A DNA stretch of 57,981 nucleotides from Bryobacteraceae bacterium. GTDB taxonomy: Bacteria; Acidobacteriota; Terriglobia; Bryobacterales; Bryobacteraceae. Below, one piece after another: positions 49,088 to 57,981 of this stretch. The stretch is from the NCBI GenBank assembly GCA_025980665.1, contig JAICXC010000014.1, positions 1 through 57,981 on the forward strand, written 5' to 3'. A program made the position numbers and the translations under genes. Position 1 is the first letter of the stretch; each line of letters begins with the position of its first letter. The notes beneath the pieces are model-generated. The model did no database searches and was not told the origin of the DNA. It saw nothing but the letters and a program-made list of their open reading frames with translations.

Positions 49088-52000
49088 TTACGCCAGTTCG
49101 GCGGGAAGAAGCTGGTCGCGTTCTTCAGAGCTGCGGGAGCGGCCGAACCAGGCTGAGATCCGTCCAAAGAACAAATAGATCACCGGCGTCGTGAAAAGAG
49201 TTAACACCTGGCTGACCATCAGTCCACCGATGATGCAGATGCCCAGCGGTTTGCGCAACTCGGAACCAACACCGCTACCGAAGGCGAGCGGCACGGCGCC
49301 CAGCAGCGCAGCCATAGTGGTCATCATGATCGGACGAAAACGCAGGAGGCAGGCCTGGTAAATCGCCTCTTCCGGCGACATGCCCTCCTTGCGCTCGGCT
49401 TCGAGTGCAAAGTCGATCATCATGATGGCGTTCTTTTTGACGATACCGATCAGAAGAATGATGCCGATCAGCGCGATGACATCCAGGTCCTTCTTGAACA
49501 GAACCAGAGCCAGGATCGCGCCCACTCCCGCCGAAGGCAGCGTGGAAAGAATGGTGATGGGATGGATAAAGCTTTCATACAACACCCCGAGAACTATATA
49601 CACCGTGACAATGGCCGCCAGGATCAGGATGGACTCGTTGGCCAGGGATGATTCGAACGCATGAGCGGTGCCCTGGAAGCTGGGTTCGATGCTGGCCGGC
49701 ATGTTCAGCGCCTGCGTAACTTGCTTGATATGTTCCACGGCCTCCCCGAGCGACGCTCCCGGAGCCAGATTGAAGGAAAGCGTGACCATGGGGAATTGGC
49801 TCTGGTGGTTAATCGTGATGGGAGATGGAATATTGGCGGCGTGCACCAAGCCCCTGAGGGGAGCGGGCGCGAGCGCCGCCGCACCCGTGAGAGCGGTATT
49901 TGTCCCTGCCAATGCGATGGTCGATGCGAGATTGGCCGACGCCGATCCGATCGGAACGTACATGTCCGTCAAGGCGCCTTTATCCTGCCGGAACTGGGGC
50001 GCCACTTCGAGAATCACGTGGAACTGATTGGTCTGTGTATAGATGGTCGATACCTGCCGTTGGCCGAAGGAATCATAGAGCGCGTCGTCGACATTCTGGG
50101 GCGTAATGCCTAGCCTGCCAGAGGTGTCGCGATCGATATCGACATACAGCCCGAGACCGTTGTTCTGCTGATCGCTCGCCACATCGCGCAGCTCCGGCAG
50201 CCCTTTCATGCGCTCCACCAGGCGCGGAGCCCATAGATCCAGCAGCGCCTTGTCGGGCGCATCCAGCGCGTATTGATATTGAGTCCGGCTGATCCGGTCT
50301 TCCACGGTCAGATCCTGCACCGGCTGCATATAAAGCTCGATGCCTGTAACCTCCTGCAGCTTCGGTTGAAGCCGCCGGATCACATCCACTGCGGACACGT
50401 CGGCGCGTTGCTCCAGTGGCTTCAGCGTGATCTGGATGCGGCCGCTATTCATGGTGGTGTTCACCCCATCGGCGCCGATGAAGGAAGTTAGGTTCTCCAC
50501 CGCCGGATCCTGACGGATCACCTGGACCAGTCTCTGCTGGAGCCTGGACATGGCGGGGAACGAGACTGTCTCGGGTGCCTGTGAGATGCCGAGGATGGCG
50601 CCGGTGTCCTGCACGGGAAAGAAACCCTTGGGGACGATGATGTAGAGATACACAGTCAGCGCCACGGTGCCAGCAGCCACCAATAGTGTCAGCGGCTGAT
50701 GCCGCAACACGACGCGAACCATCCTGCCATACACTTCGATTGTCTTGACGAAGCACCATTCGGACCAGCGGTACAGCCGGCCCTGCTCCGATTCCGGATG
50801 ATGCTTCAGAATCCGGCCCGCCATCATGGGTGTTAGCGTCAGCGAGACAAACGCCGAAAAGATGATGGTCACGGCGAGCGTCACTGCAAATTCGCGAAAT
50901 AGGCGGCCCACAATATCCGCCATAAACAGCAGCGGAATCAGCACGGCGATCAGAGATACGGTGAGCGACACGATGGTGAATCCGATTTCGGCCGATCCCT
51001 TGAGCGCGGCTTCCATGGGGGCATACCCCATCTCGATATAGCGCGAGATGTTTTCGATCATCACGATGGCGTCATCCACGACGAAGCCCGTAGAAATCGT
51101 GAGCGCCATCAATGAAAGGTTGTCCAGGCTGTATCCCAGCATGTACATAACAGCGAATGTGCCCACCAGGGAAAGAGGCACGGCGATGCCAGGAATAATC
51201 GTGGCTGAAGCGCTGCGCAGGAACAGAAAGATCACCAGCACCACCAGCGCGGTGGTCAGCATCAATTCGAACTCGACATCTTGCACCGATGCGCGGATGG
51301 TGGTTGTACGGTCCGAGACGATCCGGACGTTGATCCCGTTCGGAAGAGAATTCTCGATCTGGGGAAGGAGCGCCCGCACTGTATCCACCACGTTAATGAT
51401 GTTGGTGCCTGGCTGCCGTTGAATGTTGAGGACGATGGCTTGGTCGGCATTCACCCAGGCTGCAAGCTTGGTGTTCTCCGCCCCATCGATGACGGTGGCC
51501 ACATCACGAATGCGAATAGGCGCTCCGTTGCGGTAGGCAATGATGATCGGTCCATACTGAGCGCCGGCCTGAAGCTGATCGTTGTCGTTGATGGTCCACG
51601 CCTGATCCGGTCCATCGAAACTGCCTTTGGCCTGGTTCACATTGGCGCTGGCGAGCGCGGTACGCAGGGTCTCCAGGCTCAGGCCATACGATGCGAGCGC
51701 GGTGGGGTTCGCTTGCACCCGGACCGCTGGACGCTGTCCGCCGCTGATACTCACCAGGCCAACGCCTTTGAGCTGCGAGATTCTCTGCGCCATGCGCGTT
51801 TCCGCCAACTCTTCGACTTTAGGTAGCGGCACCGTCGAGGACGTAAGGGCCAGCGTCAGGATTGGCGCGTCGGCAGGATTCGTCTTGCTGTAAACCGGCG
51901 GAACGGGTAGATTCGTGGGAAGGAAAGACGTGGCTGCATTGATGGCGGCTTGCACCTCCTGTTCGGCGATGTCGATATTGAGATCGAGGGAGAATTGCAG

Positions 52001-52276
52001 CGTGATCAGCGAACTACCAAAGGAACTGATCGACGTCATTTGCGTCAGACCGGGCACCTGCCCGAACTGTTTCTCGAGCGGCGCAGTGATGGAGGAGGTT
52101 ACCACTTCCGGGCTGGCGCCAGGGTAGAACGTCTGGATCTGCATGGTCGGGTAATCGACCTGAGGGAGCGCCGAGACCGGCAGTTGCCGGAAGGCAACGA
52201 AGCCCACGAGAATCACGCCGGCCATCATCAGCGAGGTGGCCACCGGTCTCAGGATGAAGATTCGGGAGGGGCTCAC
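49088..52276 (-). CDS. mdtB: RND multidrug efflux pump subunit (MdtB-like)
   Basis: A 1062-residue RND pump protein from a GTG that overlaps the stop of the adaptor gene. It begins [20 protein letters not shown], with [16 protein letters not shown], the Asp pair in [16 protein letters not shown] and [21 protein letters not shown]. It is clearly paralogous to the pump at 45948-49076 but has an extra Ala-rich loop ([20 protein letters not shown]) in the second periplasmic region. It is expected to assemble with the MdtC-like protein, the adaptor and the channel into one envelope-spanning exporter. Confidence 0.9.
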   Translation of the reverse strand: MSPSRIFILRPVATSLMMAGVILVGFVAFRQLPVSALPQVDYPTMQIQTFYPGASPEVVTSSITAPLEKQFGQVPGLTQMTSISSFGSSLITLQFSLDLNIDIAEQEVQAAINAATSFLPTNLPVPPVYSKTNPADAPILTLALTSSTVPLPKVEELAETRMAQRISQLKGVGLVSISGGQRPAVRVQANPTALASYGLSLETLRTALASANVNQAKGSFDGPDQAWTINDNDQLQAGAQYGPIIIAYRNGAPIRIRDVATVIDGAENTKLAAWVNADQAIVLNIQRQPGTNIINVVDTVRALLPQIENSLPNGINVRIVSDRTTTIRASVQDVEFELMLTTALVVLVIFLFLRSASATIIPGIAVPLSLVGTFAVMYMLGYSLDNLSLMALTISTGFVVDDAIVMIENISRYIEMGYAPMEAALKGSAEIGFTIVSLTVSLIAVLIPLLFMADIVGRLFREFAVTLAVTIIFSAFVSLTLTPMMAGRILKHHPESEQGRLYRWSEWCFVKTIEVYGRMVRVVLRHQPLTLLVAAGTVALTVYLYIIVPKGFFPVQDTGAILGISQAPETVSFPAMSRLQQRLVQVIRQDPAVENLTSFIGADGVNTTMNSGRIQITLKPLEQRADVSAVDVIRRLQPKLQEVTGIELYMQPVQDLTVEDRISRTQYQYALDAPDKALLDLWAPRLVERMKGLPELRDVASDQQNNGLGLYVDIDRDTSGRLGITPQNVDDALYDSFGQRQVSTIYTQTNQFHVILEVAPQFRQDKGALTDMYVPIGSASANLASTIALAGTNTALTGAAALAPAPLRGLVHAANIPSPITINHQSQFPMVTLSFNLAPGASLGEAVEHIKQVTQALNMPASIEPSFQGTAHAFESSLANESILILAAIVTVYIVLGVLYESFIHPITILSTLPSAGVGAILALVLFKKDLDVIALIGIILLIGIVKKNAIMMIDFALEAERKEGMSPEEAIYQACLLRFRPIMMTTMAALLGAVPLAFGSGVGSELRKPLGICIIGGLMVSQVLTLFTTPVIYLFFGRISAWFGRSRSSEERDQLLPAELA

Positions 52277-53607
52277 GGATTGGCGTCGGCCCGCCGGCCC
52301 TTTTTGCCGCGGCCGCTTTTCCCGTTGCCACCGCCGGTATCGTCGTAGCCTGGAGGGTTCTCCAGCTCTCCGGCTTTCCGAACTCTGACTTGGCCGCCTT
52401 CGATCAACCTGTCGGTTCCATCGATGACCACACGATCTCCATCCGTGATGCCGCTGAGAATGTCGGCTACCTTATCGGTGGTGATGCCCACTTGAACCGG
52501 TTTCAAGTGCACCTTGGACTTGTCATCCACAACATAGACAAAGGTGCCCTGCTGGCCATTTTGGACCGCCACATTAGGGACCACGAGTTGATTGCCCAGC
52601 GTATCCACTAGAAGTCGAATGTTGACGAACTGCTGGGGGAATAGCGAATTATCGGTGTTGTCGAAGACCGCCTTGAGTTTCGAAGTGCCGGTGGAATTGT
52701 CGATCTGGTTGTCGAGCGTGGTGAGCATCCCCGACGCTAATTTTTTAGAACTGTCGCGGTTGTACGCGTCCACTGTCAGGTGCGCACCGGCTCGCAGCTT
52801 TTGTGTGACCTGTGGAAGATTGTCCTCCGGAATAGTAAACAACACCGTGATCGGCTGGAGTTGGGTGATCACAATCATTCCATTGGAATCGGAGGCATGG
52901 ACGATGTTGCCTGGATCCACAAGGCGCAGGCCAACGACTCCGGAAATGGGGGCAGTGACCTTAGCGTATGTCAATTGCAGCTTGGCGTTGTCGACGTTGG
53001 CGGTATCCTGCTTGATCGTGGCCTGGTACTGCGCGACCAATGCGGTCTGCGTGTCCAATTGCTGTTTCGGAATGGCGTCGGTCGCGATGGCGCCTTTGTA
53101 GCGCTCCAGATCGAGCTTCGCGTTATCCAGCAGAGCTTGATCGCGCGCCAGCGTACCTTCGGCCAAATCCAACTGAACCTGATACGGCCGGGGGTCGATC
53201 TCGGCCAGAACTTGTCCCGCCTTCACCAAATCGCCTTCGTTGAAATCAACCTTCATCAACTGGCCGTCGACCCGCGACTTGACCGTTACCGTGTAGAAAG
53301 CGGTCACGTTGCCTAACCCGTTCAAATAGACCGGAACGCTGGAGCGAGTAACCTTGGTAACCACGACCGGTACCGGGCCTGTAGGTGCGTTGCGGCGTCC
53401 TCCGCCTCCATCGCCTTTCTCGGCAGCGGCGATTGGGTGGCCGGCGCGCCACACCGCATACCCTGCGGCACACGCCAGGATCAGCAGGATCACGACCCAG
53501 ATCAGGCCGCGTTTCTTAGCTTTTCCTTGCGCAGATTGCGCTGGAGTGTGTTGGCCGCGCAGATTTCCTTGTGGCGGCGATTCTGGCGGTAGTGTCTTGA
53601 TCGTCAT
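52273..53607 (-). CDS. mdtA: RND periplasmic adaptor (membrane fusion protein, MdtA-like)
   Basis: A 444-residue adaptor: one N-terminal membrane anchor ([20 protein letters not shown]), then the lipoyl/hairpin domain ([38 protein letters not shown]), the beta-barrel ([20 protein letters not shown]) and the membrane-proximal domain ([20 protein letters not shown]), with a Gly/Lys-rich C-terminus. It bridges pumps and outer-membrane channel. It is the first gene of the efflux operon and its stop overlaps the MdtB-like start. Confidence 0.92.
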   Translation of the reverse strand: MTIKTLPPESPPQGNLRGQHTPAQSAQGKAKKRGLIWVVILLILACAAGYAVWRAGHPIAAAEKGDGGGGRRNAPTGPVPVVVTKVTRSSVPVYLNGLGNVTAFYTVTVKSRVDGQLMKVDFNEGDLVKAGQVLAEIDPRPYQVQLDLAEGTLARDQALLDNAKLDLERYKGAIATDAIPKQQLDTQTALVAQYQATIKQDTANVDNAKLQLTYAKVTAPISGVVGLRLVDPGNIVHASDSNGMIVITQLQPITVLFTIPEDNLPQVTQKLRAGAHLTVDAYNRDSSKKLASGMLTTLDNQIDNSTGTSKLKAVFDNTDNSLFPQQFVNIRLLVDTLGNQLVVPNVAVQNGQQGTFVYVVDDKSKVHLKPVQVGITTDKVADILSGITDGDRVVIDGTDRLIEGGQVRVRKAGELENPPGYDDTGGGNGKSGRGKKGRRADANP

Positions 53608-53669
53608 TCCGACCGATCAATTATCGCAAGGCTGATCTTTTTTCCTAACGGCTTTACGTCCTATTTATT

Positions 53670-53702
53670 GATAGGCCGTTTGGTTTACGATAGGCCATTC
53701 GG
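53670..53702. promoter_or_regulatory. Direct repeat upstream of the efflux operon
   Basis: GATAGGCCGTTTGG (53670-53683) and GATAGGCCATTCGG (53689-53702) repeat with a 19-bp period, about 63-95 bp upstream of the adaptor ATG at 53607. Two direct copies on nearly the same helix face suit a dimeric activator or repressor. No regulator gene is adjacent. Confidence 0.45.
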
Positions 53703-53751
53703 CTCATACGTGTCGACGCTTGTATCCCGTGAATCAGTAGCCCTTTATGGG

Positions 53752-54198
53752 CTAATGGATCTTGGTCCGCACAGCGGCCTTGCACCGGTTATTGCCGGTG
53801 AAGACGTCCCGCGAGTATGTCTGCGTGAGCTTCACTGGTTTTCCTGCCGGGCGCGTGATCCAGATATGCTTTTCGTCATAGCTGATCGGCAGGGTCTGCC
53901 CAGGCGGCGTCCAGGGAGTCCATCCACGATGGATTTTGGTCAGGTAATTCTTGGATTCATCCTGCCAGTTCATGGTGGGAGTTCGCTGATAACCGATGAG
54001 GACCTTATTGTCCGCCTCGAAACAATAATACTGGTAGCTCGGTACAAGGAAGCAGTTCGCGCACGTCACTTCCGCGTGATCGAGCAGCTGCGCTTGAACC
54101 TGAGGCCGGTCAGCTGCAAACGAGGATTGCGCTGTTAGCAAGGCGGCCACGCACATGGGCACGCAGATGAGTGAGCGGACGCACGAGTACAATTTCAC
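53752..54198 (-). CDS. Secreted hypothetical protein with CANC motif
   Basis: A 148-residue exported protein from a GTG. It has a signal peptide (LICVPMCVAALLTAQSSFA), then VTCANCFLVPSYQYYCFEAD, VLIGYQRTPTMNWQD, PISYDEKHIWITRPAGKPVKL and NNRCKAAV. Four Cys in the mature part suggest disulfides or a metal site. CxxC here is not followed by His, so it is not a haem c motif. Similar secreted proteins occur in Acidobacteria without known function. It stands alone upstream of the efflux operon on the same strand. Confidence 0.7.
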   Translation of the reverse strand: MKLYSCVRSLICVPMCVAALLTAQSSFAADRPQVQAQLLDHAEVTCANCFLVPSYQYYCFEADNKVLIGYQRTPTMNWQDESKNYLTKIHRGWTPWTPPGQTLPISYDEKHIWITRPAGKPVKLTQTYSRDVFTGNNRCKAAVRTKIH

Positions 54199-54270
54199 GG
54201 TTTGACCTTAATCCCCGGCGCTGTACGTCGAGGCAATCTCGACATCGTAGTCACAAGAAACGAGGAAGCA

Positions 54271-54438
54271 TCATTCTACATCTAGCGGGGAACACGCGCA
54301 TAGGCCAAAAGGAGGCATCATGGAAACTACAACAATCGCGATCGGACCGATGAAGGCGACCCAAATTCCTAAGGCGCGATTTCGATCGTCGAGCGCGTGC
54401 TCACCAAAAAAGACGGGTTGCCCGGCATGCAGTAAACA
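54271..54438 (-). other. Possible small membrane protein or gene remnant
   Basis: A minus-strand frame of about 55 codons just after the PQQ dehydrogenase gene. It reads CLLHAGQPVFFGEHALDDRN then a hydrophobic run LGIWVAFIGPIAIVVVSMM and a stop at 54271. It looks protein-like but has no ATG, GTG or TTG start with a ribosome site, so it may be a truncated remnant or use an unseen start. On the opposite strand an AAGGAGG-preceded ATG at 54320 is antisense to it. Confidence 0.2.
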
Positions 54439-54454
54439 GCGATCAGAACGGCTT

Positions 54455-56200
54455 CTAGGGAAGGCCGAAAACGAAAATATTGCTGACGTTGCTGGGATGC
54501 AAGTCGGGAGCGAGACGATTCAATCCCGAGCTCACCAGCGAATTGCCGACGCTCACGGCGACGTATTGTTTACCGCCCGCACTATAGGTAATCGGATAGC
54601 CGGTTACGGGCGATCCGAGATTCACCTCCCATAAGGGCCTACCAGTTTCCTGATCGAAAGCCCGGAATCGTCCATTGGTATCACCACCGAAGATGAGGCG
54701 GCCGCCGGTCGCCACCAGCGACATCATGCCTGCCCGCTGTTCGTATTTCCATAGCGTCTTCCCGGTTTCCGCTGAGATCGCATAGATGGTGCCGATGTTC
54801 TGCGTCCCGGGCGTAATTTCCGCACGCGAGTTAAACGAGTAGGCCGTATTCGGATTGTTGATCGCGGTCATATTCATGCAAGTGTTCTGGAGTCCGTAAT
54901 ACATGGCGTTGGTCATAGGGCTGTAGGCACCGGCCTGAAAATCCTTGCCGCCATTCGGAGTGGGACAAACGAATCGTGTCTGACCAGCTTCGGTGAACGT
55001 CGTCTCCGGATTGACGGTGACGACGCCGGTGGCCGGGTCGATTTTCGATACCACATTCTGTGTAATAGTCGGCCGCGCCCAAAGGAACTCACCGGTCTGC
55101 CGGTCGAGCGTGTAGACGATTCCGGTCTTGCCGGGAATCCCGGTGACGACCTTGCGCCGCTCCCCGGGACGCAGCCGGGGGTTGATCCAGGTAACCTGGT
55201 TGGGATCCGGGGTCACCGCTGTATCCACCAGCAGGCGCTCAAAAGGATGATCGAAATCCCAGTGATCCACGATGTGCTGGTAATACCACACGATTTTTCC
55301 CGTGTCGGCGTTCAACGCCAAAGTCGAGTTGTGATAGAGGTAGGTCTTGTCGTTTCCAGCCAGCAGAAATTTGGGAGCAGGGGAAGTGACGGACGTTCCG
55401 ACGTACAGCATATTCAACTCGGCATCGTAGCTCGGAACCATCCAGGCGCCTACATGCCGTCGCTTGGCGTCGGGTATTCCGCCCCACGTCTCGTCTCCCG
55501 GTTCGCCCGGCTTGGGAATCGTCCGTGTTCGCCAGAGTTCCTTGCCGGTAACCGCGTCGTGAGCAGTGATGATGCAGCCATCGGGACTGAACTTGAATTC
55601 GCATCCGCGCGAGGAAAAAATCTTGCCATTGGCGATGAGCGGGCCGGACGTCTCCTGCGCGGGCGTTTCGCGGTAATCGACTATCCGGGTTTCCCATGCA
55701 AGCTTCCCGGTCACGGCATCCAGCGCAAAAAGAAAGTCGTCCTGGCTGGTGTCGATGATCTTGTCGGCGAAGATCGCGAGATTCCGGTTGATGCTGGGCA
55801 CCGGGATAAACTTGCCGAGATCGTCCGGCACCTGGCGTTTGTACTCCCATTTCAAATCGCCGGTGGCGGCGTCGATCGCCTGAATGTAGTCGCTCGGATT
55901 GGGAAGATACATCACGCCGTTGTGGACCAGTGGCGTAGCTTCCTGGACACCCGGACCCATGCCGCGGCTCCAGACCATTTTCAGATTCGCGACGTTGGTC
56001 CGGTTGATCTGCTGCAATGGACTGAAGCCCCAACTATTCAGCGTGCGGCGCCACATCAGCCAGTCGGCCGGATCGGGTTCCTGAAGCATTGGGCTGGTCA
56101 CCGGCACAAATCCTGCGGAAGGCTGTTGCCCTGCTAGGCGCGAGCCAATCAACAGAAGTGCGCCGAGGGCGGGGAGGACAAGCTTGGATGGAATCCTCAT
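54455..56200 (-). CDS. Exported PQQ-binding propeller dehydrogenase
   Basis: A 581-residue quinoprotein-like protein. The ATG at 56200 with AAGAGAT before it is followed by a signal peptide (LVLPALGALLLIGSRLAGQ); a longer upstream frame is not used. Blades: QAIDAATGDLKWEYK, FALDAVTGKLAWETR, ALNADTGKIVWYYQ, TLDRQTGEFLWARP, AISAETGKTLWKYEQ and AFDQETGRPLWEVN. The putative catalytic segment is HIVDHWDFDHPFERLL. No vicinal Cys pair is seen, unlike the enzyme at 33982. It probably oxidises an alcohol or sugar in the periplasm. It is divergent from the MBL-fold gene at 56280 (79-bp gap). Confidence 0.86.
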   Translation of the reverse strand: MRIPSKLVLPALGALLLIGSRLAGQQPSAGFVPVTSPMLQEPDPADWLMWRRTLNSWGFSPLQQINRTNVANLKMVWSRGMGPGVQEATPLVHNGVMYLPNPSDYIQAIDAATGDLKWEYKRQVPDDLGKFIPVPSINRNLAIFADKIIDTSQDDFLFALDAVTGKLAWETRIVDYRETPAQETSGPLIANGKIFSSRGCEFKFSPDGCIITAHDAVTGKELWRTRTIPKPGEPGDETWGGIPDAKRRHVGAWMVPSYDAELNMLYVGTSVTSPAPKFLLAGNDKTYLYHNSTLALNADTGKIVWYYQHIVDHWDFDHPFERLLVDTAVTPDPNQVTWINPRLRPGERRKVVTGIPGKTGIVYTLDRQTGEFLWARPTITQNVVSKIDPATGVVTVNPETTFTEAGQTRFVCPTPNGGKDFQAGAYSPMTNAMYYGLQNTCMNMTAINNPNTAYSFNSRAEITPGTQNIGTIYAISAETGKTLWKYEQRAGMMSLVATGGRLIFGGDTNGRFRAFDQETGRPLWEVNLGSPVTGYPITYSAGGKQYVAVSVGNSLVSSGLNRLAPDLHPSNVSNIFVFGLP

Positions 56201-56279
56201 GGTTATCTCTTCATAACACGTTCGGCTGGGCCGCGTTTGTTCCGAGCTATACTCTCTATCTGCGACTACAAGGAGGCTT

Positions 56280-57269
56280 ATGAAGATCGCGCTTGGTGTG
56301 CTGGTGGCCACCTTAACTCTGACAGCTCAAAATGCGAACGATACTCCGCAGTCGCATTTCGCGGCGGCAAAAGTGGCGGCAGGTGACGATTTTCAGAATC
56401 TGCTCAACTTTCAATGCTACGGGCCTGGCCCTGGCGGCCAGCGAACCCCACCTGGTGCTGCGCCCGCGGCACAACCTGGTCGAGGCGCCGGGCGCGGTGG
56501 TGGACGTGCCGGAGGGCCGCCGGACCGATCGACGTGGTATGCCGAACCGGTGAAGGTGTTCAACAACCTATACTTTTTCGGTCAGTCCGAGTATGCCGTG
56601 TGGGCCATTACGACGACGCAAGGTATCATCGTCCTCGACACCATCTTCGATTATTCGGTCGAAGAGGAAGTGGCCAGCGGGATGAAGAAGCTGGGCCTGG
56701 ATCCGGCTAACATCAAATATGCTGTCGTCACTCATGCCCACCCGGACCACGATGGCGGCGCGAAGTTCCTGCAGGATCATTACGGCACGCGAGTGATCAT
56801 GTCGCCGGCAGACTGGGACGTGCTCGATAAGCGAACCAACGGCACGAAGCCCAAACGGGATCTAGAAGCTACCGACGGCCAGAAACTGACGCTCGGCGAT
56901 ACTACCGTAACGCTCTACATCACACCGGGCCATACGCCGGGCACCATCTCGGTTGTGTTTCCGGTAAAGGATAACGGGACCCCGCATGTTGCGGCTTTGT
57001 GGGGCGGGGTGGGTCTCAATACCGGCCGGGAAGCCGTCCAGAACTATATCCGGTCGGACCAGCGCTTCAGCGCCATCGTGAAGCAGGCGGGGGCGGACAT
57101 CATCCTGGCCAACCACACCGATTGGGACCGGTCCAAGATCAACCTGCCGCTGCTGGCTAGACGGGCGCCTGGCAGTGCGAATCCCTACATCGTAGGGAAT
57201 GCGAAGGTCTTGAACTTCCTAAAGGTCGCCGAAGAATGCGCCACGGCCCGGCTGCCGGGGGCGAACTAG
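56280..57269 (+). CDS. Exported MBL-fold metallohydrolase with Gly/Arg-rich insert
   Basis: A 329-residue protein with AAGGAGG before the ATG and a short signal peptide (ALGVLVATLTLTAQ). A low-complexity tract (AAQPGRGAGRGGGRAGGPPD, about residues 62-82) precedes the catalytic domain. Zinc ligands: THAHPDHDGG, TPGHTPG and the late His in LANHTDWDRS. The order is B3-like, as in the enzyme at 22492. The substrate is unknown; beta-lactamase activity is possible but not implied. It shares a divergent promoter region with a PQQ dehydrogenase. Confidence 0.85.
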   Translation: MKIALGVLVATLTLTAQNANDTPQSHFAAAKVAAGDDFQNLLNFQCYGPGPGGQRTPPGAAPAAQPGRGAGRGGGRAGGPPDRSTWYAEPVKVFNNLYFFGQSEYAVWAITTTQGIIVLDTIFDYSVEEEVASGMKKLGLDPANIKYAVVTHAHPDHDGGAKFLQDHYGTRVIMSPADWDVLDKRTNGTKPKRDLEATDGQKLTLGDTTVTLYITPGHTPGTISVVFPVKDNGTPHVAALWGGVGLNTGREAVQNYIRSDQRFSAIVKQAGADIILANHTDWDRSKINLPLLARRAPGSANPYIVGNAKVLNFLKVAEECATARLPGAN

Positions 57270-57322
57270 GGGAAACACACTTAGCAGCTTGAGCGAGAGA
57301 TGGCGTTTTTGCACGAACTCAG

Positions 57323-57353
57323 CAGCGCCGAATCTCAAATTGAATCGGCGCTG
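57323..57353. terminator. Bidirectional hairpin between convergent genes
   Basis: CAGCGCCGA (57323-57331) pairs with TCGGCGCTG (57345-57353), a 9-bp stem with a 13-nt loop. It lies between the stop of the MBL-fold gene and the stop of the VOC gene (57356), without a long T run. Confidence 0.5.
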
Positions 57354-57355
57354 AC

Positions 57356-57754
57356 TTAACGAGGACGCCCGAAGAACAAAACATAGCCGTCAGCATCCTT
57401 TGTTTCAAATCCCCGCAAACCATCATCGTCGTCCTTGAGTGGTTGAAAAAACTCGACGTTGCGCGATGAGAATTCTGCCGCCAGTGCATCGGGATCTGGG
57501 ACATGAAGGTAAGCATCCCAGCGGGCAATACCTTTTTTGATATTTCGCGTGTCGTTCGGCATTGGATCGACACCGACGTCCTTCAGCATAATCATTGCCG
57601 CACCCCGCCGGACGATTCCGAAGAAGATGTCGTCGCTGTCGGGTCCTTGAAATGTGATGTCGAACCCGAGACGATCGCGATAAAACGACAGCGCGGTGGG
57701 GACATTCTTTACGATGAAGAACGGTGCTATACCGGAAATTTCCGGTTTTGTCAT
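57356..57754 (-). CDS. VOC-fold protein (glyoxalase/bleomycin-resistance type)
   Basis: A 132-residue single-chain VOC protein: IAPFFIVKNVPTALSFYRDRLGFDITFQG, ARWDAYLHVPDPDALAAEF and GLRGFETKDADGYVLFFG. The usual ligand positions are partly changed: the first has no His (APFF), while the final Glu is replaced by the region DGYVLFF, so metal catalysis is doubtful and a binding/sequestration role is possible. AAAGGAGACG precedes the ATG. It is separated from the partial PQQ gene upstream by about 35 bp and may share its transcript. Confidence 0.82.
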   Translation of the reverse strand: MTKPEISGIAPFFIVKNVPTALSFYRDRLGFDITFQGPDSDDIFFGIVRRGAAMIMLKDVGVDPMPNDTRNIKKGIARWDAYLHVPDPDALAAEFSSRNVEFFQPLKDDDDGLRGFETKDADGYVLFFGRPR

Positions 57755-57789
57755 GCGCGTCTCCTTTCCCGAACTTTCAGCACGGGCTG

Positions 57790-57981
57790 CTAAGGCAGGG
57801 AATACACAACGAGCGATTGGCTGTCTTTGGGAGCGCCGTTTTGGGGGGCTCCGCTCGCCGCGATGATCGCGACGTATTGTTTGCCGTTCTTGCCCTGAAA
57901 GGTGATGGGCACCGCCGTCGAAGTGTAGGGCAGTTTAGTGACCCACAATTCCTTGCCGGTTTTGGAGTCGAAGGCTCGGAA
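57790..57981 (-). CDS. PQQ-dependent dehydrogenase, C-terminal 63 residues only
   Basis: The frame enters from the right edge and ends at a TAG at 57790-57792. The visible part reads FRAFDSKTGKELWVTKLPYT, then PITFQGKNGKQYVAIIAASG and SLVVYSLP, the last blade and closing strand of a PQQ propeller dehydrogenase. The start and the catalytic part lie outside the window. Its neighbour in the same direction is the VOC protein. Confidence 0.8.
   Translation of the reverse strand, partial: FRAFDSKTGKELWVTKLPYTSTAVPITFQGKNGKQYVAIIAASGAPQNGAPKDSQSLVVYSLP

Noticed and set aside
47838..49178. Plus-strand frame of 446 codons opposite the RND pump
   Set aside because: Composition rich in Arg/Asp/Gly with no domain; antisense shadow of the pump gene.
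54320..54634. Plus-strand ATG with a perfect AAGGAGG site, 104 codons
   Set aside because: More than half overlaps the 3' end of the PQQ dehydrogenase gene in antisense and the product has no recognisable features; the ribosome-like site may be chance.

Overview
The window is one contiguous piece of a GC-rich Gram-negative chromosome, most likely from Acidobacteriota of the Solibacter/Bryobacter type. The reasons are two 1280-1310 residue TonB-dependent receptors with an N-terminal carboxypeptidase-regulatory-like domain, a DUF1592/DUF1552 pair with a secreted ankyrin protein, DUF6152, several PQQ propeller dehydrogenases, many small secreted proteins of unknown function, and a sigma-54 activator with three PAS domains. 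I saw no rRNA, tRNA, CRISPR array, phage or IS element.

Region 1 (1-15.8 kb) is an envelope block built around a sigma-54 activator (1485-3554). It holds a secreted protein cut by the window edge, two small proteins, a LolA-like protein, a zinc phospholipase C-like protein, a SYLF lipid-binding protein, an OmpA protein with a long coiled coil, an MsbA-like ABC exporter, two tandem secreted paralogues with protein-kinase-like motifs, and an operon of a phospholipase D-like protein, a conserved hypothetical and a metallophosphoesterase. A 16-bp dyad, TGACC-N6-GGTCA, occurs at four places in front of these genes, three times as a tandem pair with an 18-bp period. -24/-12 promoter candidates lie about 45-80 bp away. 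This looks like an undescribed envelope regulon of the activator and is the main finding.

Region 2 (15.8-26.9 kb) holds a DUF763 protein, a tightly coupled trio (secreted ankyrin protein, DUF1592-type c-haem protein, Tat-exported DUF1552 protein), and a cluster of secreted proteins: two members of a paralogous family, DUF6152, a B3-type metallo-beta-lactamase-fold enzyme, a Gly-rich small protein and a c-type cytochrome.

Region 3 (27-44 kb) looks like catabolism of methoxylated aromatics. A TonB-dependent receptor is followed by a LigM-like tetrahydrofolate-dependent O-demethylase divergent from a short MetE-like methyltransferase. Then come a PQQ dehydrogenase, a LysR regulator, a VOC-type ring-cleavage dioxygenase, a GntR/FCD regulator, a third member of the secreted paralogous family and a second receptor preceded by four 15-bp tandem repeats.

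Region 4 (44-58 kb) is an MdtABC/OprM-type RND efflux operon (adaptor, two pumps, outer-membrane channel) on the minus strand. It is followed by a secreted hypothetical, a PQQ dehydrogenase divergent from an MBL-fold hydrolase, a VOC protein and the C-terminus of a further PQQ dehydrogenase at the right edge.
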